From positions 1 through 64,000 of the forward strand of contig NZ_FOKM01000002.1 of NCBI RefSeq assembly GCF_900111905.1: 64,000 nucleotides of DNA, in the 5' to 3' direction. This stretch comes from Rhizobium sp. NFR07. Lineage in GTDB: Bacteria > Pseudomonadota > Alphaproteobacteria > Rhizobiales > Rhizobiaceae. Of this stretch, positions 25,895 through 34,396 are shown piece by piece. The translations under genes and the position numbers were made by a program. The stretch's first letter is position 1. Each line of letters starts with the position of its first letter. Below the pieces are notes generated by a model. The model searched no databases. It had not been told where the DNA came from and saw only the letters and a list, made by a program, of their open reading frames with translations.

Positions 25895-26968
25895 ATGTCC
25901 GAACAGGCCACCATCATCATCGGAAGCTATACTCAGCCCATGCCTCATGTGCTGGGCAGGGGCGAGGGCATCTCGATTCTGCGCATCGATGGCCGGACAG
26001 GCGTCATCACTCCGGTTGGCGCCTTCGGCGATCTGCGCAACCCCAGCTATCTGGCGCTCCCCCGCGACCAGCAGACGCTCTACGCAGTCGAGGAGCTGGA
26101 TGAAAAGGATGGCTCGGGTGTCGCGGCCCTCGATTTCGACGTCGCGTCCGGCAGGCTGTCGGTGAGAGCCCGAATGTCGGTCCGCGGAGATGCAGCCTGC
26201 CATGTATCCCTCGACAATCACGGCCGCCGCCTTTTTATCGGCAATTACGGCAGCGGCAATTTCGTCACCTATCCGCTGGGTGCCGACGGCCGACCGGCCG
26301 GCGATTGCGTCGATATCCGCCGCAGCGGCTCCGGCGCCAACCGGGAACGCCAGGAAGGCCCGCATGTGCATCAGGTCGTGCCGACGCCCGATGGTCGCCA
26401 TGTCCTGGTGTGCGATGCCGGAACCGACGAGATCGCACGGTATTCCCTCGGTGGCGGTCTTATCGATCCGGTGCCCGATCATGTCACGAAAGCGCAAGGC
26501 GGCTCCCTTCCGCGGCACCTGACCTTTTCCCTTGATGGAAAGCAGGTCTTCGTCCTGCACGAGCTGGCAAATACGGTCGCCACCTATGCCTATGGCGAGC
26601 ATGGCCTGGCCCTTCTCGACGAGGTTTCGACCTTGCCGGAAGGGTTCGACGGACAATCGGCCGCGGCCGCTATCCGCCTCCATCCGGACGGCCGCTTTCT
26701 CTATGCCTCGAACCGGGGTCACGACAGCATAGCCGCCTATGAGATCGGCGAGCACGGCCGCCTGACATCCGTCGGCTGGTACGAAACACGCGGCAGGACG
26801 CCTCGAGATTTCGCCATCGACCCGAGCGGCCGTTATCTCGTCGCGGCCAATCAGGACAGCCACTCGCTGGCTGTCTTCACCATCGACCAATCGACCGGCG
26901 GACTGCAGGCGCTCGGCGAGCCTTACGAGATCGGTAGCCCCGTATGCATCCTGTTTGCCGATCGGTAG
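25895..26968 (+). CDS. Lactonase-family beta-propeller (6-phosphogluconolactonase-like)
   Basis: This 357-residue seven-bladed beta-propeller is of the YbhE/PGL type (PF10282-like). Recurrent blade motifs include NPSYLALPRDQQTLYAVEEL, GPHVHQVVPTPDGRHVLVCD and IRLHPDGRFLYASNRGHDSI. Members hydrolyse 6-phosphogluconolactone, but many paralogues have other substrates, and no pentose-phosphate gene is adjacent. No signal peptide is seen. The ATG at 25895 follows GGGGGA. It lies 109 bp after the secretion operon and may or may not share its transcript. Confidence 0.85.
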   Translation: MSEQATIIIGSYTQPMPHVLGRGEGISILRIDGRTGVITPVGAFGDLRNPSYLALPRDQQTLYAVEELDEKDGSGVAALDFDVASGRLSVRARMSVRGDAACHVSLDNHGRRLFIGNYGSGNFVTYPLGADGRPAGDCVDIRRSGSGANRERQEGPHVHQVVPTPDGRHVLVCDAGTDEIARYSLGGGLIDPVPDHVTKAQGGSLPRHLTFSLDGKQVFVLHELANTVATYAYGEHGLALLDEVSTLPEGFDGQSAAAAIRLHPDGRFLYASNRGHDSIAAYEIGEHGRLTSVGWYETRGRTPRDFAIDPSGRYLVAANQDSHSLAVFTIDQSTGGLQALGEPYEIGSPVCILFADR

Positions 26969-27145
26969 CAGCCTAGCAGGGCTGGTCGCCGATCTTCGTG
27001 CGCGTCGGCCTTGCCCTTCGTCCGGTATCCGAGATCACGGCGGTGGCTTCACGCCTGGTTGCCGGCTGAACGCGGTCCATCTGTGAAACTTTGTTCCGGC
27101 TGTCGGGTTATGCCTTGGTGAGATATCAAGAAAGGCCAGGGAAAC

Positions 27146-27352
27146 ATGACCCAATCACGCGAACTAGCCGACGAATATCTGCGCCTTGGCGGGCAACGGA
27201 AAGCCAAGGTTGACGACAACATCGTCAATGTCAGGCAATGGGACGACGAGCCTGCCGAAGCCGAGCGTTTCTGGAGCGAAAATATCGCGCCGCTCGATGA
27301 CAGAAGCCGCCGCGAAGTGGAGCTTCTGCTGCCGTCCATCAATGCGCTCTGA
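27146..27352 (+). CDS. Small acidic protein of unknown function (68 residues)
   Basis: This short, charged, helical protein has the segment NIVNVRQWDDEPAEAERFW and no recognised domain. CAGGGAAAC precedes the ATG, and third-position GC matches the neighbours. It ends 8 bp before the convergent GNAT gene. It stands alone, so the context gives no function. Confidence 0.6.
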   Translation: MTQSRELADEYLRLGGQRKAKVDDNIVNVRQWDDEPAEAERFWSENIAPLDDRSRREVELLLPSINAL

Positions 27353-27360
27353 TCGGGGTT

Positions 27361-28194
27361 TCAGCCCAGTTCGAGCGTCGTGACGCCGAAAATGCTGTCA
27401 AACGCGAAGGCTGGCGCAGGTCCGCGATACATACGGGTCGTCTGGAAGCTCTGGACGAAGCCGTGGCCGGCGAGCCGGGCAGAAAATCCGGTTTGGCCAG
27501 CCGGCACATCGATATGGATGTCCTGTCCTGCCATCTCCGCTGCGCAGGCTTGTAACAGTGCGATCGCATCCTTTGTCGTTTCGGCAAACAGCGGCCCGAT
27601 CTTGCAGCCCTCATGGCACTCGCGAACAACCGCATAGCCCGCGATCAAACCGTCCCGAACCAGCACTTTCGTGACCCGCGGTGGGGTTAGCCATGATCGA
27701 AGAAAGGTTGCGCGTCCAGCCGGACCATGCCGGCTGTCGAAGGCGACGAGCGCCGGAAACATGGCTTCGCCGAGTGGCCGGATATCCGCATCGGATCGTC
27801 CGTCGATCTTTCCGCTCCATCGAAACGTGTTGTAATCGGGCAGAAATCCCATGGCCCGATAATTGGCCTGCTGTTCCGGCACGCCATCGAGCCCGATCGT
27901 GCGTCCGGCAAGATGCGCCATGCCGGCGTCCCAGACCAGGCGTCCATATCCTCGCCCGCGAAAATCCGGATGGGCGATGTAGAGGCCGATGAAGCCGAAG
28001 CCGTCGCCATAGCGCACGGCCGAAATCCCGGCGGCCATGGTCTCGCCGACGAAGCAGCCGATGAAGCCGTGCGGATCTGCCGCATGGAAGGGAGCGGCAT
28101 CTGCAAGTCCCGGGTTCCAGCCCTCGGCCTTCGCCCAGCCGATCAGCGTCTCGACTTCCGACAGGTCGAGCGGGCGGATCACGGCCGCGGTCAC
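27361..28194 (-). CDS. GNAT-family acetyltransferase with two GNAT-like halves
   Basis: In this 277-residue protein the N-terminal half holds the acetyl-CoA site (GLYIAHPDFRGRGYGRLVWD, residues 69-88). The C-terminal half resembles the second GNAT-like domain of YitH-type enzymes. The substrate is unknown. The start overlaps the racemase stop (ATGA, 28191-28194), so it is translationally coupled to the racemase and ABC operon and probably acts on the imported compound or a product. Confidence 0.85.
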   Translation of the reverse strand: MTAAVIRPLDLSEVETLIGWAKAEGWNPGLADAAPFHAADPHGFIGCFVGETMAAGISAVRYGDGFGFIGLYIAHPDFRGRGYGRLVWDAGMAHLAGRTIGLDGVPEQQANYRAMGFLPDYNTFRWSGKIDGRSDADIRPLGEAMFPALVAFDSRHGPAGRATFLRSWLTPPRVTKVLVRDGLIAGYAVVRECHEGCKIGPLFAETTKDAIALLQACAAEMAGQDIHIDVPAGQTGFSARLAGHGFVQSFQTTRMYRGPAPAFAFDSIFGVTTLELG

Positions 28195-28937
28195 GATCCT
28201 GCCAGCCTGCCGGGCTCGAAGGCTTCCAGCAATCCGCGATAGGGCTTCGAGATTGGCGTCGCATAGGCGCCGCGCTTGGCGGTCGACAGGCCCATGGTGA
28301 TAAGCGATTCCGCCTGTTTCACCGCCGCCGCCACGCCATCGACAACAGGCACGCCGAATTCGGCACGCAGTTCCGCCGTCAGGTCCGCCATGCCGGCACA
28401 GCCGAGCACGATCGCCTCGGCGCGATCCTCCTGCAGCGCCAGCGCGATCTCGCTGCGCAGCCGGTCGCGGGCGTTGGAATTCGGATCTTCCAGCGACAGG
28501 ACGGGAATGTCGGCGGCGCGCACCTTGGCACGCGAAGACATGCCGTAGCGATGCACCAGATGTTCAAGCGGCAGCCGCGAGCGTTCCATCGTCGTCACTA
28601 CAGTGAATTTCTGGGCGATGAAGGCAGTGGCCGAGACGGCTGCCTCACAGATCCCGATGACCGGAACATCCGCCAGCGCCCGCGCCGCATCCAGCCCCGT
28701 ATCGTCGAAACAGGCAATCACGACAGCATCGATGCCGGCTTTCTCGCCTTCTGCAATCGCTTTCAACAAGCCCGGAACGGCGAAGACCTCGTCGTAATAG
28801 CCTTCGATGGAGACAGGCCCCATCGACGAGGTGACGGGCACGATCTCCGTGCCAGCGGCGGCGACGCGGCGTGCCGAGTCGGCGATCGTGGCGGTCATGC
28901 TGGCGGTCGTGTTGGGGTTTATGACGAGAATGCGCAT
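28191..28937 (-). CDS. Asp/Glu/hydantoin racemase-family protein
   Basis: This 248-residue protein is of the HyuE-type racemase family. The two cysteines expected for two-base catalysis sit in VVIACFDDTG (about residue 76) and VLGCAGMADL (about residue 180). The N-terminal phosphate or carboxylate loop is ILVINPNTT. Hydantoin racemases and allantoin racemases share this fold, so the substrate could be a 5-substituted hydantoin, allantoin or a related compound. It lies 9 bp after the last permease gene, so transport and racemisation are linked. Confidence 0.87.
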   Translation of the reverse strand: MRILVINPNTTASMTATIADSARRVAAAGTEIVPVTSSMGPVSIEGYYDEVFAVPGLLKAIAEGEKAGIDAVVIACFDDTGLDAARALADVPVIGICEAAVSATAFIAQKFTVVTTMERSRLPLEHLVHRYGMSSRAKVRAADIPVLSLEDPNSNARDRLRSEIALALQEDRAEAIVLGCAGMADLTAELRAEFGVPVVDGVAAAVKQAESLITMGLSTAKRGAYATPISKPYRGLLEAFEPGRLAGS

Positions 28938-28946
28938 GGGCTGGCT

Positions 28947-29765
28947 TTACGACTTCAGGCGGCGGCGGTTGAGATGAACGATCAGCCCGAGCGTGCCGGC
29001 GATCACGAGGAAGGAGAACACCGTTGTCACCGTGCCGAGCGCATAAAGCACCGGCGTCGTCACATTGGTGGTCATGCCGTAGATTTCGAGCGGCAGCGTG
29101 TTGAACGATCCGGCCGTCATCAGCGTACGGGCAAATTCGTCATAGGACAGCGTGAAGCCGAACAGGCCGACGCCGATCAGGCTCGGCGCGATCATCGGCA
29201 GCACGACATTGGAAAACGTCTGCCAGGACGAGGCGCCGAGATCGCGGGCAGCTTCCTCATAGGCCGGCGAGAAGCGGTTGAAGACGGCGAACATGATCAG
29301 CACGCCGAAGGGCAGCGTCCAGGTCAGATGCGCGCCGAAGGCCGACGAATACCAGGCCGGCTGCAGGCCGAGCTGGTTAAACAGCACGCCGATGCCGAGC
29401 GACACGATGATCGACGGCACGACGAGGCTGGCGACGGCCAGATAGAAGAGCGCCGTGGCACCGATGAAGCGGCGACGAAAGGCAAGGCCCGCCAGCAGCG
29501 ACACGGCGACGGTCACCAGCATGACCATGACGCCGAGCAGGGCCGAACGGCGGAACGAGCCGCCGAAATCCCCCACCGCCTGGGTCTCGAACAGGTTGGC
29601 GAACCAGCGCAGCGACACGCCGTTGAGCGGGAAGGTCAGCCCGCCGTTCGGCCCCTGGAAGGAGAGGATCAGGATCGCCGAGAGCGGTCCGTAGAGGAAC
29701 AGCACGAAGACGGCAAAGAAGATCGCCAGAATGTAGAATTCGCGGGAGCGCTTTTCACGGTGCAT
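28947..29765 (-). CDS. ABC importer permease (PotC type)
   Basis: This 272-residue inner-membrane permease has six predicted segments beginning at about residue 11 (FYILAIFFAVFVLFLYGPLS) and an EAA loop, YEEAARDLGASSWQTFSNVV. It resembles polyamine/iron-type PotC permeases. The ATG at 29765 is chosen because it lies one base past the upstream permease stop; longer readings would overlap that gene. Confidence 0.88.
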   Translation of the reverse strand: MHREKRSREFYILAIFFAVFVLFLYGPLSAILILSFQGPNGGLTFPLNGVSLRWFANLFETQAVGDFGGSFRRSALLGVMVMLVTVAVSLLAGLAFRRRFIGATALFYLAVASLVVPSIIVSLGIGVLFNQLGLQPAWYSSAFGAHLTWTLPFGVLIMFAVFNRFSPAYEEAARDLGASSWQTFSNVVLPMIAPSLIGVGLFGFTLSYDEFARTLMTAGSFNTLPLEIYGMTTNVTTPVLYALGTVTTVFSFLVIAGTLGLIVHLNRRRLKS

Positions 29766-29766
29766 C

Positions 29767-30678
29767 TTAAAGCTCCTTGCGGATGTCGACGATGCGGAGA
29801 ATGCCGGCGACCATGGTGAGGACCAGCACCAGCAGCACGACGGCATTGGCGGCGGCGGCCGGATATTGCAGCAGCGACATCTGGTTCTTCATCATCAGCG
29901 CCACCGAAGCGCTCTGCCCTCCGGACATGACCTGAACCGTCGAGAAATCGGCCATGACCAGGGTGACGACGAAGATCGTGCCGATCGCCATGCCGGGTTT
30001 CGCCAGCGGTATGATGACATTGGTGAGGATCTGCCAGCTCGTAGCGCCCGCATCGCGCGCCGCCTCCACCAGCGATTTGTCGATGCGCATCAGCGTGTTG
30101 AAGATCGGCGTCACCATGAACAGCGTATAGAGATGCACCATCGCGAGCACGACGGCGAAATCCGAATAGAGAAGCCACTCGATCGGCTCGGAAATGACGC
30201 CGGAATTGACAAGCCCCGAATTGATAAGGCCGTTTCGCCCCAGAACCGGGATCCACGAGATCATCCGGATGATATTGGAGGTGAGGAAGGGCACGGTGCA
30301 GACGAGAAACAGCACCATCTGCATTGATGTGGTGCGGATATGGAAGGCGAGGAAATAGGCGACCCAGAAGCCGATCACGAGCGTGATCGCCCAGACCAGC
30401 AGTGCGAATTTCAACGTGTTGAGATAGGTCTTCCAGGTGACCCAGGAGCCCAGCGTCTCCTCGTAGTTCATGGTCAGGAAGTCGGGATACATCTGGGCGA
30501 AGTCGTAGTCCCAGAAGCTGACGACCGCGATCATCAGGATCGGCAGGAGCAGGAAGAAGCCAAGGATCAGCGTCAGCGGGATCGCCTGCAGATAGGAGAT
30601 GACGGCGAGCGGCAGGCGAAAGCCTTTCGAGCGGATGCGTCCTACCGTTTCCGTGTCTGATGATGTGATCGTCGCCAT
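29767..30678 (-). CDS. ABC importer permease (PotB type)
   Basis: This 303-residue partner permease has its first membrane segment at about residues 31-55 (IPLTLILGFFLLLPILMIAV) and the EAA loop VEAARDAGATSWQILTNVII. It is separated from the upstream binding-protein gene by 222 bp that hold a palindromic repeat, so its expression may be lower than that of the binding protein. Confidence 0.88.
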   Translation of the reverse strand: MATITSSDTETVGRIRSKGFRLPLAVISYLQAIPLTLILGFFLLLPILMIAVVSFWDYDFAQMYPDFLTMNYEETLGSWVTWKTYLNTLKFALLVWAITLVIGFWVAYFLAFHIRTTSMQMVLFLVCTVPFLTSNIIRMISWIPVLGRNGLINSGLVNSGVISEPIEWLLYSDFAVVLAMVHLYTLFMVTPIFNTLMRIDKSLVEAARDAGATSWQILTNVIIPLAKPGMAIGTIFVVTLVMADFSTVQVMSGGQSASVALMMKNQMSLLQYPAAAANAVVLLVLVLTMVAGILRIVDIRKEL

Positions 30679-30723
30679 TGCATCGTCTCCATCTGATCTG
30701 GTGGGAAGCCTACATCCCCTCCA

Positions 30724-30841
30724 CCCTCATCCCTGTGCTCGTCACAGGGATCCAGCCAACGCGCGTCTGCGCGGTGATAGAGTTCTTCCAGCCCAAGGAC
30801 TTGGGCTGGCCGGATTCCTGTGACGAGCACAGGAATGAGGG
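30724..30841. repeat. Palindromic intergenic repeat element within the ABC operon
   Basis: Arms 30724-30757 and 30804-30841 are imperfect inverted repeats of about 34 bp. Each arm is itself a hairpin: CCCTGTG, CTCGT, CACAGGG (30731-30749) and TTCCTGTG, ACGAG, CACAGGAA (30815-30835). Between them lies CCAGCCCAAG, GA, CTTGGGCTGG (30788-30809). The words CTCGTCACAGG and CCTGTGACGAG are, from experience, common in dispersed intergenic repeats of Rhizobiaceae. As RNA it would place a strong structure after the binding-protein cistron. Confidence 0.75.
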
Positions 30842-30900
30842 AGGCGTGGCGGTGCTTCCGCCTTCTCCTCGCGGCACGAGGAGAAGGCCATCCGTATGCC

Positions 30901-32190
30901 TTAAGCTGCGATGAACTCGTTCCAGCGACGGACCATGTAGCGGTCTTCGTCCATCACCGAGTTCCAGCAGGCGACATGGCCCATGCGCTCCTCGAAGGAG
31001 CCGCCGTCGCGCACTGCACCGGCCTTTTCCATGACCTTGCCGTCCGGCGCGACGATGTCGCCGGCCGCAGCCTTGCCCTCAATCCAGTAGCCCCATTCGT
31101 CGGCCGACATGTGCTCCTTGGCGGTGTCCATGCAGGCGGAATAGTAACCCTGACGGTTGAGGTATGCGCCGACCCAGCCGGACGTGTACCAGTTGATATA
31201 TTCATAGGCAGCGTCGAGCTGCGCGCCCGTCAGATGGGCGGCAAGGCCGATGCCGCCGCCCCAGGAACGGTAGCCTTCCTTGAGCGGCTGGTATTTGCAG
31301 GCGATGCCCTTCGAACGCACGGCGGCCACCGCCGGCGACCACATCGACTGGATGATCACTTCGCCCGAAGACATCAGGTTCACCGACTCGTCGAACGACT
31401 TCCAGAAGGCGCGGAACTGGCCGTCCTGCTTGGCCTTGATCAGGAAGTCGATCGTCTTGTCGATCTCCTCCTTGGTCATGTTGCCCTTGTCGGCATATTT
31501 GATGTTGCCCATCGCTTCCATGATCATCGCCGCATCCATGATGCCGATCGACGGGATGTTGAGGATCGAGGTCTTGCCCTTGAACTTCGGGTCCATGATG
31601 TCGGCCCAGGTGGTGATCTCGCGGCCGACGAGATCCGGGCGAATGCCGAGCGTGTCGGCATTGTAGATCGTCGGCATCATCGTGAACCACTGCGTTTCTT
31701 CCGTGGAGAACGTCTTGTCGCCCGGCTTTTCGACGAAGCCGACCGTGTGCGGCGCGGTGCCCTGCGCGATCACGCTGTCGGGCTTCAGCTTGCCGTTCTT
31801 GAACAGCGGCACGACCTTGTCGTAATATTTCAGCTTCTTCACATCCATCGGCTGGATCACGTTGGCCGCATAGACCTTCTTGAGGATCCAGTATTCGATA
31901 TCGGCGAGGTCGTAGGACTTCGGCTGGGTGACGGCGCGCTGGGCGGCGGCATCCGAATCCGTTGCGGTCATTTCGAGCGTGATGCCGAGGTCGGCTTTGC
32001 ATTTCTCGGCGATCGCATTGAGGTTCGACACGCCGGTGCCGAACTGGCGCAGCGTGATCGGGTTCTGCGCCCAGATGGTCGGGAAGCCGGTAATAGCGCC
32101 CGAACCGGCGGCAAGGCCGGCAGCCGCCGACGCCGTCTTCAGCAGCGAGCGGCGGGAAATGCCGGTCTTGGTTTTCTTCGTCTCGGTCAT
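30901..32190 (-). CDS. ABC importer substrate-binding protein, Tat-type signal
   Basis: This 429-residue periplasmic binding protein resembles the PotD/PotF and iron-type families. The N-terminus carries a Tat-like motif, SRRSLLKTASAAAGLAAGSG (residues 13-32), so it is probably exported folded. The substrate is not known; linkage to a hydantoin-type racemase suggests a nitrogenous compound rather than a simple polyamine. It lies 35 bp after the ATPase gene in the order ATPase, binding protein, permease, permease. Confidence 0.88.
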   Translation of the reverse strand: MTETKKTKTGISRRSLLKTASAAAGLAAGSGAITGFPTIWAQNPITLRQFGTGVSNLNAIAEKCKADLGITLEMTATDSDAAAQRAVTQPKSYDLADIEYWILKKVYAANVIQPMDVKKLKYYDKVVPLFKNGKLKPDSVIAQGTAPHTVGFVEKPGDKTFSTEETQWFTMMPTIYNADTLGIRPDLVGREITTWADIMDPKFKGKTSILNIPSIGIMDAAMIMEAMGNIKYADKGNMTKEEIDKTIDFLIKAKQDGQFRAFWKSFDESVNLMSSGEVIIQSMWSPAVAAVRSKGIACKYQPLKEGYRSWGGGIGLAAHLTGAQLDAAYEYINWYTSGWVGAYLNRQGYYSACMDTAKEHMSADEWGYWIEGKAAAGDIVAPDGKVMEKAGAVRDGGSFEERMGHVACWNSVMDEDRYMVRRWNEFIAA

Positions 32191-32225
32191 GCCAGTTCTC
32201 CTCTTGAGGTTTTATTGTTGTATTT

Positions 32226-33317
32226 TCAGTGCTTCAGCCGCCCCAGGACGAGCGCGTCCTCGCGCTCCCAGGAAAGCGGAATGGCATCGCCCACCTTCAC
32301 CGGGTTGGCGAAGAAGGCCTTGTCGCTGAGGATGGCGGTAAAGTCCTCGACGCCTGCGCCGTTGACGGTGAGCTTCACGGAAGAGCCGCGATATTCGACA
32401 TTGGACACCGAGCCGGTAAAGCCGAGACCCTTTTCCGCAGCCTTGCCGACGCGCACGTGATCGGTGCGGATGGCGATATCGGCGGTATCCGTCAGACCGG
32501 CGGCAGCAGCACCCGTGGCGAGAAAATCGCCGCCGGCGGGCACGGAGATCATCAGCTCGTCGCCTTCGCTCTTCGTCACGCGGCCGGAGATCACGTTGTG
32601 GTCGCCCATGAATTTGGCGACGAAGGCGGTCGCCGGCCGTTCGAACACGGTGCGTGGATGGGCGGCCTGTTCGATGCGGCCGTCATTCATGATGACAATG
32701 ATGTCGGCGAGCGCCATCGCCTCTTCCTGGCTGTGGGTCACATGCACGAAGGTGATGCCGAGCGAGGTCTGCAGCTTCTTCAGTTCAGCCCGCATGCGGA
32801 TCTTCAGGAACGGGTCGAGCGCCGAGAGCGGCTCGTCGAGGAGCAGCGCTTCCGGGTCGGTTATCAAGGCGCGCGCCAGCGCTACCCGCTGCTGCTGGCC
32901 GCCGGAAAGCTGGGCGGGCCGACGCGTCGCATAGGCTTCCAGCTGCATCAGTCGCAGCATGTCCATCGCCTTGGCGCGCCGCTCGTCCTTCTCGACGCCC
33001 TTCATCTTGAGCGAGAAGGCGACATTGTCGACGAGGTCGAGATGCGGGAACAGCGCATAGGACTGAAACATCATCGCCGTGCCGCGCCTGGCCGGCGGCA
33101 GGTCGGTGACAACAGCATTGCCGAGCCTGATGTCTCCGGTAGAAATCGTCTCGTGGCCGGCGATCATTCGCAGGGTCGAGGTCTTGCCGCAGCCCGAAGG
33201 GCCGAGCAGGCAGCAATAGGTGCCGGCCGGTATCTTCAGGCTGATCTCATGCACCGCCGTGGTAGTGCCATAGATCTTGGAGACGGATACGATGTCTATT
33301 TCAGCGGCTTTGCTCAT
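32226..33317 (-). CDS. ABC importer ATPase (PotA type)
   Basis: This 363-residue ATPase has [29 protein letters not shown] and an intact H-loop, VTHSQEEA, followed by a TOBE-type C-terminal domain from about residue 285. The ATG at 33317 is preferred over one six bases earlier because AGGAG then has proper spacing. It is the first gene of the operon running left to 27361, and is divergent from the GntR gene. Confidence 0.92.
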   Translation of the reverse strand: MSKAAEIDIVSVSKIYGTTTAVHEISLKIPAGTYCCLLGPSGCGKTSTLRMIAGHETISTGDIRLGNAVVTDLPPARRGTAMMFQSYALFPHLDLVDNVAFSLKMKGVEKDERRAKAMDMLRLMQLEAYATRRPAQLSGGQQQRVALARALITDPEALLLDEPLSALDPFLKIRMRAELKKLQTSLGITFVHVTHSQEEAMALADIIVIMNDGRIEQAAHPRTVFERPATAFVAKFMGDHNVISGRVTKSEGDELMISVPAGGDFLATGAAAAGLTDTADIAIRTDHVRVGKAAEKGLGFTGSVSNVEYRGSSVKLTVNGAGVEDFTAILSDKAFFANPVKVGDAIPLSWEREDALVLGRLKH

Positions 33318-33389
33318 AGGCATTCTCCTGCGACATTCTTGTCATGCAGGAGGTGTGCCAGTTCGCTTTGCCATTGAAGTGACAGGAGA

Positions 33390-33474
33390 TTTTGCAACCG
33401 CGCAAAGAGGCACATATTGCGCTGCGCAAATTTGCAGCGATCGTTTTCGATTGACTGTTTAAATTGTATGCAAT
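33390..33474. promoter_or_regulatory. Cluster of TTGC/GCAA palindromes between ABC operon and GntR gene
   Basis: Four related elements lie in 85 bp: TTGC-N6-GCAA (33392-33405), TTGCGCTGCGCAA (33417-33429, perfect 13-bp palindrome), GCAAATTTGC (33426-33435) and ATTG-N4-CAAT (33463-33474). Repeated short palindromes in a divergent promoter are typical operators for FCD-type GntR regulators such as the adjacent gene. TTGACT at 33451 could serve as a -35 element. Binding is inferred. Confidence 0.5.
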
Positions 33475-33554
33475 CTTGATGTCGGATTGCAAAACATCGG
33501 ACTATGCAGGAGGGCGGTCGGCAGGTTAGAAGATGGAATGCCGGACGAAAACCC

Positions 33555-34271
33555 ATGACCCTGCTCGAAACCAATTCATCCACTATTGATGCTGCCGTCG
33601 AGGACCGTTCACTTGCGATCCGCGAGTCGCTGCGCAACGCCATCATAGACCGGCGGCTGGCGCCGGGGACGAAGTTATCGGAGGCGGAAGTCGGCGCGCT
33701 GTTCGACGTCAGCCGCACGGTGGCCCGCGCTGCGCTGCAGATGCTGACTTTCGAGGGTCTGGTGAAGACCGAGCGCAACCGCGGCGCCTTCGTTTCCAAT
33801 CCCGCGCCGGAAGAGGCACGGCAGATCTTTGCCTCCCGCCGCCTGATAGAACCCGGTATCATAGCCGCCGCGGTCGACCGCATAACCGCGGAAGACATCG
33901 CCCGCTTCCGCGAGCAGCTTCTCGAAGAAGAGCGCTATATGAACGAGCGCGGTCCGGCCGCGCGGCGCGCCGAGATCAAGGCCTCCGGCGATTTCCATCT
34001 CATGCTGGCCTCGGTCGCCGGCAACGCCATCCTGCAGCGCTTCATGGACGAGCTCGTCGCCCGTTCCTCGCTGGTCATCGCGCTTTACGGCCGCACCGGC
34101 GTGTCGAGCTGTGGCCACAGCGAGCATTTCGCCATTCTCGACCTGATCGAAAAGGGTGACGCGAAGCGCGCCGCCGATCTCATGCTCCACCATATCGATC
34201 ATATCGAGGCCGATCTCGACCTCGCGCCGAAGCAGGGTGTCGGTTTGAAAGATGCCCTCGCGGTCCGTTGA
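33555..34271 (+). CDS. GntR-family regulator (FCD type)
   Basis: This 238-residue regulator has a winged HTH at about residues 17-80 (LSEAEVGALFDVSRTVARAA) and an FCD ligand domain with the metal-site pattern FHLMLASVAGNAIL and a late EHFAILDLIEKGD helix. It is divergent from the ABC/racemase operon and probably controls it through the palindromes between them. Several in-frame starts exist from 33504; 33555 gives the usual family N-terminus but has only a weak ribosome binding site. Confidence 0.85.
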   Translation: MTLLETNSSTIDAAVEDRSLAIRESLRNAIIDRRLAPGTKLSEAEVGALFDVSRTVARAALQMLTFEGLVKTERNRGAFVSNPAPEEARQIFASRRLIEPGIIAAAVDRITAEDIARFREQLLEEERYMNERGPAARRAEIKASGDFHLMLASVAGNAILQRFMDELVARSSLVIALYGRTGVSSCGHSEHFAILDLIEKGDAKRAADLMLHHIDHIEADLDLAPKQGVGLKDALAVR

Positions 34272-34396
34272 TCTTTCGCGGCACAACATTCCGCGACCCC
34301 ACTTCCCGCCTGACTGTCATGCAACTGTAAATGTAGGCGTTTAAGACATTTCACGCGGGTTGCACGGCTGTGCAAGAGATGGGCGTGAAGTGTAGC

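Noticed and set aside
28551..29819. 422-residue plus-strand frame over the racemase and permease genes
   Set aside because: His/Arg/Glu-rich antisense shadow of the permease and racemase genes, with no start signal.
30642..30914. Short ORFs reading through the intercistronic palindrome
   Set aside because: They are translations of the palindromic repeat in several frames and have no ribosome binding sites.
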